The notes below the pieces were generated by a model. That model saw only the letters and a program-made list of their open reading frames with translations. It was not told where the DNA came from and searched no databases. From Clostridium vincentii (lineage in GTDB: Bacteria; Bacillota; Clostridia; Clostridiales; Clostridiaceae), in assembly GCF_002995745.1 (NCBI RefSeq), contig NZ_PVXQ01000005.1, forward strand, positions 62,001 to 126,000: a stretch of 64,000 nt of DNA. Reading direction: 5' to 3'. Shown one piece after another: positions 8,841 to 20,025 of this stretch (within the stretch, counting starts at the first letter, position 1; each line of letters opens with the position of its first letter). Both the position numbers and the translations under genes were made by a program.

Positions 8841-8987
8841 GAGGATATTATAATTAAAGCAAGAGTAATTTCTCATATTTTAATTATAGAAATGAATAAG
8901 CAAGATTAAGATTTTTAAATTGTAATACATTAACTTTTATTTATAGATAACAAAAAAATATTAAAAATAAAATTGGAGGAAAATAAT

Positions 8988-9587
8988 ATGAAAAAGGATT
9001 TTTATACTGCTGTAGCAGACAGACGATCATTTTACGGAATTAGTAAGGAAGGGGTAATTTCTGATGAGAAGATTAAAGAAGTTATTGAACATGCTGTAAA
9101 GCATACCCCATCATCATTTAATGCTCAAAGCGCAAGAGTAGTTTTATTACTGGGAAAACACCACGATAAATTATGGGATATTACAAAAGAATCTTTAAGG
9201 AAAATAGTCCCTGCTGATCAATTTAGCGCTACTGAAGAAAAGATAAATTCATTCCAAAGTGGATATGGTACAGCTTTATTCTTCGAAGATAACAGTGTAA
9301 TTGAATCACTTCAGGAACAATTTGCTCTTTATAAAGATAATTTCCCAGTTTGGTCTCAACAATCAAGTGGAATGCATCAATATGTAATTTGGACTTCATT
9401 AGAACTTGAAGGCTTTGGAGTATCATTACAACATTATAATGAGCTAATTGAAGCTGATGTAAAGACAGAATGGGCTATTCCAAACAATTGGAAACTCATT
9501 GCACAAATGCCTTTTGGAAAACCAACAGCAGAACCAGGTGAAAAAGAATTTCAACCACTTGAAGCTCGTGTTAAGGTATTTAAATAG
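8988..9587 (+). CDS. Frm2/Hbn1-type nitroreductase family protein
   Basis: The nitroreductase fold is supported by the FMN-contact segment ADRRSFYGIS near the N-terminus, TPSSFNAQSARVVLL near residue 47, and the C-terminal AQMPFGKP motif. Together with the SSGMHQYVIWTSLELEGFG region these place it in the Frm2-like subgroup, linked in yeast to lipid and oxidative stress signalling. It likely reduces nitro or quinone-like compounds with NAD(P)H. The start is ATG 8988 with GGAGGA at 8975-8980. An upstream TTG at 8973 lies within that ribosome site and is unlikely. The protein is 199 residues, normal for the group. Confidence 0.87.
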   Translation: MKKDFYTAVADRRSFYGISKEGVISDEKIKEVIEHAVKHTPSSFNAQSARVVLLLGKHHDKLWDITKESLRKIVPADQFSATEEKINSFQSGYGTALFFEDNSVIESLQEQFALYKDNFPVWSQQSSGMHQYVIWTSLELEGFGVSLQHYNELIEADVKTEWAIPNNWKLIAQMPFGKPTAEPGEKEFQPLEARVKVFK

Positions 9588-9627
9588 ACTATATTTAAAT
9601 AAATAGAATAGTCCTTAATAAAAAAAA

Positions 9628-9672
9628 AATTAGAATTTTTATGAAGATTAATCCCTTCATAAAATTCTAATT
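9628..9672. terminator. Long bidirectional hairpin between convergent genes
   Basis: Arms of about 18 bases (AATTAGAATTTTTATGAAG with CTTCATAAAATTCTAATT) close a short loop. It has an A-run on the left and a T-rich tail on the right. It can stop both the nitroreductase and the bglA transcripts. A similar hairpin occurs at 61181-61230. Confidence 0.8.
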
Positions 9673-9689
9673 CTTTATTTTTACTTAAA

Positions 9690-11159
<1,470 letters not shown>

Positions 11160-11228
11160 TTAATCCATAGGATATTCAATAAAGAAACCCTATGGATTTT
11201 ACTTTGAATATTCACCTTTATATTTTCA

Positions 11229-13142
<1,914 letters not shown>

Positions 13143-13157
13143 TTATATTAAAAAAAA

Positions 13158-13208
13158 GCGAGACCTCGTAGATAGTATATATTAATACTCTATCTACCTC
13201 GGTCTCGC
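13158..13208 (-). terminator. Conditional terminator ahead of bglP
   Basis: A stem of about 18 bp runs from GCGAGACCTCGTAGATAG (left arm) to CTATCTACCTCGGTCTCGC (right arm), followed on the minus strand by eight Ts. The right arm overlaps the RAT site by eight bases (13201-13208), so LicT binding would block terminator folding. Confidence 0.92.
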
Positions 13209-13230
13209 CTGCTTTACCAGTAACAATCCT
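13201..13230 (-). promoter_or_regulatory. RAT site for LicT ahead of bglP
   Basis: Read on the minus strand it begins GGATTGTTACTGG, continues TAAAGCAGGC, and ends GAGACC. This matches the ribonucleic antiterminator consensus bound by BglG/LicT proteins. It shares its last eight bases with the terminator stem at 13158-13208. Confidence 0.93.
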
Positions 13231-13244
13231 AAAATTTATTTAAT

Positions 13245-14072
13245 TTATCTTTGAGTCACACGCTGAATATGAATGGTTAAATATAATTGCTCTTCCTCTG
13301 ATAATTCTTTCTCTAAATATGTTTCTATTTTCAGCATACACTCATAAGCATTTTTATACTTTACTTTAACTTGATTTAGCAAAAAATCATCTTCTATTTC
13401 TATTTTTTCCTCTTTATTTAATCGTTGGAAAAAAAATCTTAAATGTGTAACAAACCTTTCATAGTTAAGGGATTTTTCATCAAGTATAACATTATAGGTG
13501 TAAGTAACAATATTTAATATATCTTTAATCATTTTTGTTTGGTTAGTAATATCTTGCATTTTATTACCTGAATCATTAACTTGTGCATTTATTAAATGAA
13601 GAGCTATATTACCTGCCTCATCTTCTGGTAATTTTTTACCAGTTTCACTTTCAATAAGCTCTAGTGATTTTAATCCAATTTGAAATTCTCTAGGATAGAA
13701 CTTTTTAATTTCCCAAATCAATCCATTTGGACGATTAAGCTTTTCATCAAATATCTTTATTGCATAGCTAATATGATCTGTAAGGGTAACATATATATAG
13801 TCATTTAATTCAACGCCTAATATATTTTTTGCATATTCAATAATATCGTAGCATAGCGAAACGTGTTCTGTAGGAATATCTTCTAATAATAATTTGAATT
13901 TTTCTGAAGCATCTTTTTGTTTAAGAATAAAGGTTTTCTCTATTAAAGTTTCTTCTACCTCATCCCCTATATTCTTTTTAAATGCAATTCCACATCCCAT
14001 AACAACAAATTCATGTTTACCTGACTCTTTAGCTAATATGGCATTATTATTAAATATTTTTTTTATTATCAT
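13245..14072 (-). CDS. licT: BglG/LicT-type transcriptional antiterminator
   Basis: The 275-residue protein has the N-terminal RNA-binding CAT domain (about 1-55, MIIKKIFNNNAILAKES... GCGIAF.K..GD) and two PRD domains. Conserved phosphorylatable histidines are visible at DHISYAI and LHLINA, and at THLRFFFQRL and IHIQRV. When beta-glucosides flow through BglP the protein becomes active, binds RAT RNA and lets transcription pass the terminators upstream of itself and of bglP. It is first in licT-bglP-bglA and autoregulated through the RAT at 14170-14200. Confidence 0.94.
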   Translation of the reverse strand: MIIKKIFNNNAILAKESGKHEFVVMGCGIAFKKNIGDEVEETLIEKTFILKQKDASEKFKLLLEDIPTEHVSLCYDIIEYAKNILGVELNDYIYVTLTDHISYAIKIFDEKLNRPNGLIWEIKKFYPREFQIGLKSLELIESETGKKLPEDEAGNIALHLINAQVNDSGNKMQDITNQTKMIKDILNIVTYTYNVILDEKSLNYERFVTHLRFFFQRLNKEEKIEIEDDFLLNQVKVKYKNAYECMLKIETYLEKELSEEEQLYLTIHIQRVTQR

Positions 14073-14117
14073 CCCTATCCCATCACCCCTCTATCCTATT
14101 ATACTAATTTAGAATAT

Positions 14118-14176
14118 AAAAACCCTAACTAATCAAAAGAGACAAATAATATCTCTTCTCATTATTTAAGGTTTCG
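14118..14176 (-). terminator. Conditional terminator ahead of licT
   Basis: On the minus strand, GAAACCTTAA just after the RAT core can pair with the GTTAGGGTTTTT stretch, enclosing an inner AGAGA/TCTCT hairpin. The structure ends in TTTTTATA. The 5' arm overlaps the RAT end, as needed for antitermination. Confidence 0.65.
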
Positions 14177-14200
14177 CCTGATCTAATCAGTAACAATCAC
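14170..14200 (-). promoter_or_regulatory. RAT site for LicT ahead of licT
   Basis: On the minus strand it reads GTGATTGTTACTGATTAG then ATCAGGCGAAACC. It is a close match to the RAT consensus and to the copy before bglP, so licT is positively autoregulated. Confidence 0.9.
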
Positions 14201-14210
14201 AATATTTATT

Positions 14211-14264
14211 TGTAAGCGTTTAACTTTCTATCTTTATAATAGCTTGTTTTATTTTGATTGTCAA
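14211..14264 (-). promoter_or_regulatory. licT promoter with candidate cre site
   Basis: On the minus strand a perfect -35 TTGACA (14264-14259), a 17-base spacer and -10 TATTAT (14241-14236) form a vegetative promoter, with expected start near 14229. At 14211-14224 the sequence TGTAAGCGTTTAAC matches the CcpA cre consensus at 12 of 14 positions. It sits just downstream of the start, which would suit catabolite repression by roadblock. Confidence 0.7.
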
Positions 14265-14280
14265 TAGCTTTTTTATTTTA

Positions 14281-14313
14281 AATCACTAAAATATAATCTA
14301 TATTTTAGTGATT
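14281..14313. terminator. 15-bp hairpin, probable terminator
   Basis: A perfect 15-bp stem AATCACTAAAATATA/TATATTTTAGTGATT with a 3-base loop lies just past the licT promoter, downstream of the leftward methyltransferase/TetR-fragment region. The flanking T-tracts are weak on both strands. Confidence 0.55.
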
Positions 14314-14387
14314 CATTTCAATCTTTTTAAGCTCTATAATCCGATGGAAGATTATATTTTAATCAAAGCAAGAGTAGTTTTATTATG

Positions 14388-14669
14388 CTAACTAATTGCT
14401 AATTTCATCATCTCAAAAATTTCTGGTGATACAAAAGTCATTATTATTGTTGCAGATGCTCTCGAGAAAATATCTAATATTGTCTTCGTAATCCCATCAA
14501 ATATTTGTATGTGTGATAGACTTTCAGGTATTTTTTCTATTATTCCAATACCCTTTAAAGCTTCTTTCAAAAGGGGCATATATAACTTTTCTTTACTTTC
14601 AAAATAATAAAACATCAATTCTGAACTAATACCGATTTCTTTAGATATATTCCTAATGCTTAAGTTCAC
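14388..14669 (-). pseudogene. TetR family regulator fragment
   Basis: The 93-codon frame begins inside a TetR DNA-binding domain: SIRNISKEIGISSELMFYYFESKEKLY is the helix-turn-helix and following helix. Helix 1 is missing, and a TAG lies two codons upstream of the GTG start. The C-terminal half of the ligand domain is also absent (normal length about 190 residues). It lies 23 bases after the methyltransferase stop. It looks like a decayed regulator. A truncated product could be made but would lack a complete DNA-binding domain. Confidence 0.65.
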
Positions 14670-14691
14670 AAAAAACTAGGCAGCACTTACA

Positions 14692-15372
14692 TTAAGCCTT
14701 TTCACAAATAAAAGCTATCCAGTTATCCTTCTCATATATTTTTATATCACTAAATCCTGTCCTATATAATAGTGCTTCCATTTCATCATTTTCTTTATAA
14801 GCAGTCATATGGTATTCAATTTTATCTTTTTCGCATACAAGGAGAAATTCTCCATCCCTTTTTAATGTTCTATATATTTCTTCAAATCCTTTTTCTAATT
14901 GACCCCAATATATATGAGTTTGAATTGCTGTTATCTTATTGAAATAATTATCATTAAAAGGTAATGTTGCTACATCCGCTTCTAAAATTTCAACTTTCCC
15001 AGTTTCAATATTCTTTTTATTTTCCTTAATTGAAGCACTTACTGATTCTGATGAAATATCAATTCCATAAACCTTTCCATTATTAATTTTAGAGGCCACA
15101 TTATCTATTGTTTTACCACCTCCACAACCTACATCTAAAATATAATCATCTTCTTCTATATTCACTTTACCTATTGCCCAATTTGTCATTCTTTCAAATG
15201 TTAGATTCCATATTTTCGTCATCACTGCACCTACAAATCCAGATGGGTTTTTGCTTTGATCAATAAGATAACTTTCTATAGGTTTATAAAACAACATAGT
15301 ACCTCCTACGATAACTGATAAGATTACAATTAAAATTTTATTTCTAATATTCTTTTTGTTTTTTTTATTCAT
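14692..15372 (-). CDS. Class I SAM-dependent methyltransferase with N-terminal membrane anchor
   Basis: The 226-residue protein starts with a Lys-rich tail and one hydrophobic segment (about 13-30), then a Rossmann methyltransferase domain. Motif I is ILDVGCGGGKT, with an acidic end of strand 2 (YGIDIS) and the motif near EADVATLPF. The substrate is not evident. It overlaps the upstream flavodoxin-ferredoxin gene by 8 bases and is surely co-translated with it. Both are likely controlled by the divergent TetR regulator through the palindromes at 16194-16292. Confidence 0.82.
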   Translation of the reverse strand: MNKKNKKNIRNKILIVILSVIVGGTMLFYKPIESYLIDQSKNPSGFVGAVMTKIWNLTFERMTNWAIGKVNIEEDDYILDVGCGGGKTIDNVASKINNGKVYGIDISSESVSASIKENKKNIETGKVEILEADVATLPFNDNYFNKITAIQTHIYWGQLEKGFEEIYRTLKRDGEFLLVCEKDKIEYHMTAYKENDEMEALLYRTGFSDIKIYEKDNWIAFICEKA

Positions 15373-16177
15373 AACCTTTAACCTCTATCTTTTTCCTTAA
15401 ATCTTGAATAATATCCCCAACTTTAATTTCCGGATGAGAATACCTCTTTCTATTTTGAGTTTTATTAGAATATTCAATAGCCTGAGCTGGGCACCATTGA
15501 ATACATGCCATACATTGTTGACAGTTGTTATTCCATTTAGGTTTACCATCTGCCATTTCAATATTATTTACAGGACAAACATTTTTACAGACTTCACAAT
15601 GCATGCACTTATTATTAACCTTAAATTCTTCATCTTTCTTTTTAAAATTGTTTATTTCCTTTATTGAACTCTTCTCAAATAATTTAGCCACTATACCAGG
15701 TTTTATAATATCTGTAGTATCTTTTCTTTTTATCTTTAAACTAATTTTTAATATCTTACTTTGTTCCATTTTATATAAAAAGTTGCACACAAATTTAGGG
15801 AATGCTTCGTATTCTGCAATATAATTTCCAGGCATCCTTACCCTGAATTCAGCACTTAACTTTCCGCGTTGTTTATTTATTTCCTCTCTGAGGTCCCCCA
15901 TTGCCATCCCTCTAGAGCCCGCATGAGCAATTACTGCGAAAATATATTTAGTAGATCCAAACTCAACCTTACTTATAATTTCCTTCATGGCTCTAGGCAT
16001 ATGCGAATAATAAACAGGAAATACAAAACCTATTCTTTCATAATTTGATTCACTTGTTATAGTCTTTTCCAAATTTGAAACATGAATCACTTCAGTATCC
16101 TTTAATTCTTTTGCTATATGCCTTGCTACAGCTAAATTATTTCCAGTTCCACTAAAATAGAATATTATATTTTTCAA
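15365..16177 (-). CDS. EFR1-type flavodoxin-ferredoxin protein
   Basis: A 270-residue electron-transfer protein. The N-terminal flavodoxin-like domain has the phosphate loop FSGTGNN (8-14). The C-terminal ferredoxin domain has two [4Fe-4S] motifs: C191, C194, C197, C201 and C219, C222, C225, C229. The order and length match EFR1-family ferrodoxins of anaerobes. It likely moves electrons from ferredoxin or flavin to an unknown partner. It is the first gene of a two-gene unit with a membrane-anchored methyltransferase. It is divergent from a TetR regulator across a 155-base gap. Confidence 0.88.
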   Translation of the reverse strand: MKNIIFYFSGTGNNLAVARHIAKELKDTEVIHVSNLEKTITSESNYERIGFVFPVYYSHMPRAMKEIISKVEFGSTKYIFAVIAHAGSRGMAMGDLREEINKQRGKLSAEFRVRMPGNYIAEYEAFPKFVCNFLYKMEQSKILKISLKIKRKDTTDIIKPGIVAKLFEKSSIKEINNFKKKDEEFKVNNKCMHCEVCKNVCPVNNIEMADGKPKWNNNCQQCMACIQWCPAQAIEYSNKTQNRKRYSHPEIKVGDIIQDLRKKIEVKGYE

Positions 16178-16193
16178 TTTACCAACCCCCTAA

Positions 16194-16292
16194 AGTTTTG
16201 AAATATATTTTTTATATTTCAAAACTATTATATTACACAATCATTTCCAGTTCAATAGTTTTGAACTTCATTTTTTATATTTCAAAACTATT
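16194..16292. promoter_or_regulatory. Paired palindromic operators between TetR and the EFR1 operon
   Basis: The first palindrome, 16194-16226, has 14-bp arms AGTTTTGAAATATA/TATATTTCAAAACT around five Ts. The second, 16254-16292, has 12-bp arms AATAGTTTTGAA/TTCAAAACTATT around 15 bases. A 25-base sequence ending TTTCAAAACTATTAT is identical at 16207-16231 and 16270-16294, so the sites are offset by 63 bp, six helical turns. They flank promoters for both genes and are the expected TetR binding sites. Confidence 0.8.
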
Positions 16293-16332
16293 ATGTTATA
16301 ATTGGAGAAGAATTTAACAGTGGGAGGACAAA

Positions 16333-16911
16333 ATGAATAATTATGAAATAAGAACAAACAAAAAAAAAGCAACCATAATCAGTGTTGCCCAAGAATTATT
16401 CAAAGAGAAGGGATTTTTAAATGTAAGTATTAAAGAAATTGCTTCAAAGGCTAATGTATCACAAGTTTCAATATATAATTATTTTGGTAATAAAGATGCC
16501 TTAGTTGGTGAATGTGTTAACTTCCTAATGATTGAAATTATCGCATCAGCGAGAGCGATACTTCTATCGAAAATGGATTTTAAAGAAAAAGTAGCAAAAG
16601 CTCTATCTTTATGCTCTGATCACATAAATAAATCCCTAAGTGAGTATTTTACTAATGAAGCTCTAAATGATAAAGCCTTAATGAAACTTATAAATGAATT
16701 TATAAACAAAGAAAAGTTTGAACTTTTTAGAGAGTATATTGAAGTTGGAAAAAAAGATGGTGCAATAGATAAAACAATAGCTACTGAAACAATCCTCAAA
16801 TTTATTGAAGCCATTTCAATAGCTGAAAGTAATACTGATTATTCGATTGTACCTGATGGTTATATTGAAGATATTCAGAAACTATTATTTCACGGAATAT
16901 TAGGTCAGTAA
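16333..16911 (+). CDS. TetR family regulator
   Basis: A full-length 192-residue TetR protein with N-terminal helix-turn-helix (NVSIKEIASKANVSQVSIYNYFGNKDALV, about 29-57) and an all-helical ligand domain. A GGAGGAC ribosome site precedes the ATG. It is divergent from the EFR1/methyltransferase genes, and long palindromes fill the shared promoter region. It therefore most likely represses both itself and that pair. The inducer is unknown. Confidence 0.87.
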   Translation: MNNYEIRTNKKKATIISVAQELFKEKGFLNVSIKEIASKANVSQVSIYNYFGNKDALVGECVNFLMIEIIASARAILLSKMDFKEKVAKALSLCSDHINKSLSEYFTNEALNDKALMKLINEFINKEKFELFREYIEVGKKDGAIDKTIATETILKFIEAISIAESNTDYSIVPDGYIEDIQKLLFHGILGQ

Positions 16912-16923
16912 TATTCCTTTATT

Positions 16924-17064
16924 CTATATTAGGTTAAATCTCAGCAGCAAAAAATTTATTACTACAAATATAATAAGCCCTAAAACATTATATAACGTAA
17001 ATTTAATTAAATACCCTGAGGACTTTTCAATACCTGTTTCATTTACATACAGCTTGATTTTTAC
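16924..17064 (-). pseudogene. Possible C-terminal remnant of a membrane protein
   Basis: On the minus strand a 46-codon frame ending at TAG 16924 encodes a short charged stretch (VNETGIEKSSGYLIK) followed by one strong hydrophobic helix (VLGLIIFVVINFLLL) and a basic tail. It has no start codon of its own and is closed upstream by TAA. It reads like the tail of a lost membrane protein, but the parent family is not recognised. The rest of 16912-17210 shows nothing else beyond the HD-GYP promoter region. Confidence 0.3.
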
Positions 17065-17210
17065 TCTTTATCTCTACGTCATCTAGAATTATATTGCATT
17101 TTTAAAATCTCCTTAATTAATTTACTAGTAAAATTTTCTAGATTGCATTATAATAAATTATAGCAATTGATAATCAATATTAACATCATTGCAAAGGGAG
17201 ATGAACTAAA

Positions 17211-17804
17211 TTGCAATATACTGAAAAGGAATTTTATCATGACATAATTGATAGTATGATTACAGCATTAGAATCACGGGATTTATATACATCTGGACAT
17301 TCAGAAAGAGTCAGTAATATGGCTTATAAGGTATGTGAATTATTAGGCTTAGATGAGAACACTAAGGAAATCATACATATAGCAGCTCACTTACATGATA
17401 TTGGAAAAATCGGAATACAAGATGCTATTTTAAATAAAAAAGAAAAGCTGACTGATACAGAGTGGGCCATTTTAGAGAAACATAGTGAGATAGGATATAA
17501 TATATTAATAAAATCAAAACTTTTAAAGGACGTTGCTCAAATAGTTCTTTGTCACCATGAACGTTGGGATGGAAAAGGATACCCTAATATGTTAAAGGAT
17601 GAAGATATCCCATATGGTTCAAGAATTATAGCTATATGCGACTCCATCGATGCAATGAAAACTGATAGACCTTATAGAAAAGCTCTAGATAATGATACTT
17701 GCAAAGAAGAAATTAAAAAGAATATAGGTATTATGTATGATCCAATACTTGCACAATGTACTATTGAAAATTGGGATATTATTTTAAAGGAAACCTATAA
17801 ATAA
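17211..17804 (+). CDS. HD-GYP domain phosphodiesterase
   Basis: The 197-residue protein is almost entirely one HD-GYP domain. Metal-ligand and signature residues visible are H30, H60, H62-D63 with K66 (HDIGK), H91, H115-H116-E117 and GKGYP (121-125). HD-GYP enzymes hydrolyse cyclic di-GMP or related dinucleotides. It has no receiver or sensor domain, so activity may depend on partner proteins. The start is a TTG at 17211 behind AGGGAG (an upstream ATG is closed at once). The REC-GGDEF cyclase at 34-35 kb is the only matching synthase in the window. Confidence 0.87.
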   Translation: MQYTEKEFYHDIIDSMITALESRDLYTSGHSERVSNMAYKVCELLGLDENTKEIIHIAAHLHDIGKIGIQDAILNKKEKLTDTEWAILEKHSEIGYNILIKSKLLKDVAQIVLCHHERWDGKGYPNMLKDEDIPYGSRIIAICDSIDAMKTDRPYRKALDNDTCKEEIKKNIGIMYDPILAQCTIENWDIILKETYK

Positions 17805-18238
17805 CTTATATACATCTTTTGTAATGGTAATCCACTTCTCTCAGATATCCTAACTTTATCCTCACATTGAAATCCTACTTTTTTATAGAAATTAACAGTA
17901 TCTAACCTAGCACTTAAGTATATGTAACTCATATTATCTTCTTTAGCCTTAATAATATGTTTTTTCATCATTTCAAATCCAATCCCTCTGTTTACATACT
18001 CTATACTAACAAGTACATTAGTAATCTTTCCTTTACCATTTGTATTAGTCATTCTCGAATATCCTATAACCTTGTCTTTATCTAATGCTACCAAGTGTAT
18101 ACTTATACTATCTAAATCATCATATTTGTATTTCTCAATCTTATTGTATGGCTCAAAAAGTATATAGTATCTTAGATACATTACTTGCTTAAACTTTTCA
18201 TCTTTATAATTTATGTATTTATACGTAATATCTTTCAC
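17795..18238 (-). CDS. GNAT family N-acetyltransferase
   Basis: The 147-residue protein has the GNAT acetyl-CoA loop in NVLVSIEYVNRGIGFEMMKK (motif A) and the late LDTVNFYKKVGF motif. It is a complete single-domain enzyme that should acetylate an amine from acetyl-CoA. The substrate cannot be predicted. It converges with and overlaps the HD-GYP gene by 10 bases at the 3' ends. Confidence 0.83.
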   Translation of the reverse strand: MKDITYKYINYKDEKFKQVMYLRYYILFEPYNKIEKYKYDDLDSISIHLVALDKDKVIGYSRMTNTNGKGKITNVLVSIEYVNRGIGFEMMKKHIIKAKEDNMSYIYLSARLDTVNFYKKVGFQCEDKVRISERSGLPLQKMYISYL

Positions 18239-18554
18239 AATCTTCGCCTACTCTTCCTATGATATTTATTAAGTTTGTCTTCTGATTCTTCATCATAATA
18301 TTATAGTTAATTCTATTGCTTTTTCTAATATAAAACAACCCCACTACGATTACTAATTTCATAGGTTAATATTAAAAGAGCCAATAAAAATTATTGGCCC
18401 TTTTTACGTTAATTATTTATTAACTAGATAAAAATATCTTCTCTATTATATATATATCATTATACTATCCTATGAGTTGTATTATTTAGCGTTATTATCT
18501 GCTTTTCTCAAAGATTAAGCTCTATACTCTTTTAATAACAACACTAGAAAATCT
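18239..18554. other. Intergenic region with one hairpin
   Basis: No gene is seen in these 316 bases. The left end should hold the promoter of the leftward GNAT gene. The hairpin at 18380-18405 is listed separately. AT-only tracts fill 18440-18470. Confidence 0.45.
18380..18405. terminator. Bidirectional terminator
   Basis: Perfect 8-bp stem GCCAATAA/TTATTGGC with a 3-base loop and T-runs on both strands. It probably ends the TetR transcript arriving from 18555, about 150 bases away. Confidence 0.65.
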
Positions 18555-19157
18555 TTATTCTAAAATCGAAATATCTGCAACTACCCCATTATATACAGAA
18601 CCTATCACATCACTCACAATAGATGCTAACTCCTGTGGCGTTTCTTCCATACCACTTTTAAGCCATTTTTGAATAATACCTAATTGGGCAGAGGAGGCGA
18701 AAGTGAAAATATATTTTATAGGTATTTTATCAATTTCATGATTAATAGATATATTTTTAAATAACCAGCCTTCTATAAAATTTTTAAGCTTCATTTGAAA
18801 ACTCAAATCACCATTTGGTCCTAATATAACTTTTATAAAATCAGCATTTTCTTTTATATAACTATATACAAAAGTAAAAACTGGTAATAACTTTTCTTTA
18901 TCAGAAGGTAGTATAAAATTGTTAGGATTTTTTTTAGCTATATTATCTATAACTTCATTAATTTCTGTTAGAATCTTATTTTCGCATTGTTCTAACATAT
19001 CATACTTATCTTTATAATGAAGATAAAAAGTAGCTCTATTAATATCCGCTTCTTCTGTTAAATCTTTTATGCTTATCTTATGAAATCCTTTTTCAATCAT
19101 TAACTTTATCAAAGCATTTTTCAGCAATTTTTCAGTTTTAGCACTTCTTCTATCCAT
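18555..19157 (-). CDS. TetR family regulator of the adjacent ABC transporter
   Basis: A TetR/AcrR protein of about 200 residues. The helix-turn-helix reads KISIKDLTEEADINRATFYLHYKDKYDML, followed by a C-terminal TetR_C-like domain. I set the start at ATG 19157 (MDRRSAKTEKLL), which follows GGGGGAGA by five bases. The longer frame to 19190 lacks a ribosome site. It is divergent from an ABC ATPase/permease pair, the standard layout for a drug-responsive exporter repressor. Confidence 0.87.
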   Translation of the reverse strand: MDRRSAKTEKLLKNALIKLMIEKGFHKISIKDLTEEADINRATFYLHYKDKYDMLEQCENKILTEINEVIDNIAKKNPNNFILPSDKEKLLPVFTFVYSYIKENADFIKVILGPNGDLSFQMKLKNFIEGWLFKNISINHEIDKIPIKYIFTFASSAQLGIIQKWLKSGMEETPQELASIVSDVIGSVYNGVVADISILE

Positions 19158-19314
19158 AAAATCTCCCCCAAGAACATAAATACTCGACACATTCTTCTTA
19201 TCTGTATATTAATCAACAAATCAACTTATACTGCTTATTGTTATATATTTCAATTTTATTATAATGGTAATAGTAGCAGTTAATCAACACAATGTTAATT
19301 AAAAGGAGATAAAA

Positions 19315-20013
19315 ATGGATATAGTAAATGTTTCAAATATAGTAAAGAAATTTTCTAAGAACATTATTTTAAATAATATAAGCTTAACAGTTAAGGAAGG
19401 TGAAATTCTAGGTCTTATTGGTCCCTCAGGTTGTGGAAAAACCACCCTTGTAAAATCAATAATTGGTATGGAGAAAGTAGATGGCGGATATATTGAATTA
19501 TTAGGCGAAAAGGTTCCAAATCTTCAAGTACTAAATGATATCGGATATATGGCACAATCCGATGCTTTATATGAAGAACTAACGGGAGAAGAAAACTTAG
19601 ATTTCTTCTCTAAATTATTCAAATTATCTAAAAATGAAACTAAAGAGAGAATAGAATACACAACAAAACTTGTTAATCTTGAAAATGAATTATCAAAAAA
19701 GGTAAGTAATTATTCAGGAGGTATGAAAAGAAGATTATCCCTAGCAATTTCCTTAATACAAGATCCTAAACTTCTTATATTAGATGAACCTACTGTTGGC
19801 ATTGATCCAAAGCTAAGATTTACTATTTGGAATGAATTAAAGGCTTTAAAAGCTCAAGGTAAAACTATTATAATAACAACTCATGTTATGGACGAGGCTG
19901 AGAAATGTGATAAATTAGTTTTAATTCGTGAAGGAATAATTATAGCCTCTGGAAGTGTAGATGAATTAAAGAAACAATTTAATGTAAATACAGTAGAAGA
20001 AATATTTTTATAG
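19315..20013 (+). CDS. ABC transporter ATP-binding protein
   Basis: A 232-residue ATPase with Walker A GPSGCGKTT (about 36-44), signature YSGGMKRRLS, Walker B LLILDEPTVGID and the H-loop histidine in TTHVMDEAEKC. It belongs to the CcmA/DrrA-like group serving ABC-2 exporters. AAAGGAG lies seven bases upstream of ATG. The partner permease starts 12 bases downstream, and a TetR regulator is divergent. Confidence 0.9.
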   Translation: MDIVNVSNIVKKFSKNIILNNISLTVKEGEILGLIGPSGCGKTTLVKSIIGMEKVDGGYIELLGEKVPNLQVLNDIGYMAQSDALYEELTGEENLDFFSKLFKLSKNETKERIEYTTKLVNLENELSKKVSNYSGGMKRRLSLAISLIQDPKLLILDEPTVGIDPKLRFTIWNELKALKAQGKTIIITTHVMDEAEKCDKLVLIREGIIIASGSVDELKKQFNVNTVEEIFL

Positions 20014-20025
20014 GAGGTAATTAAG

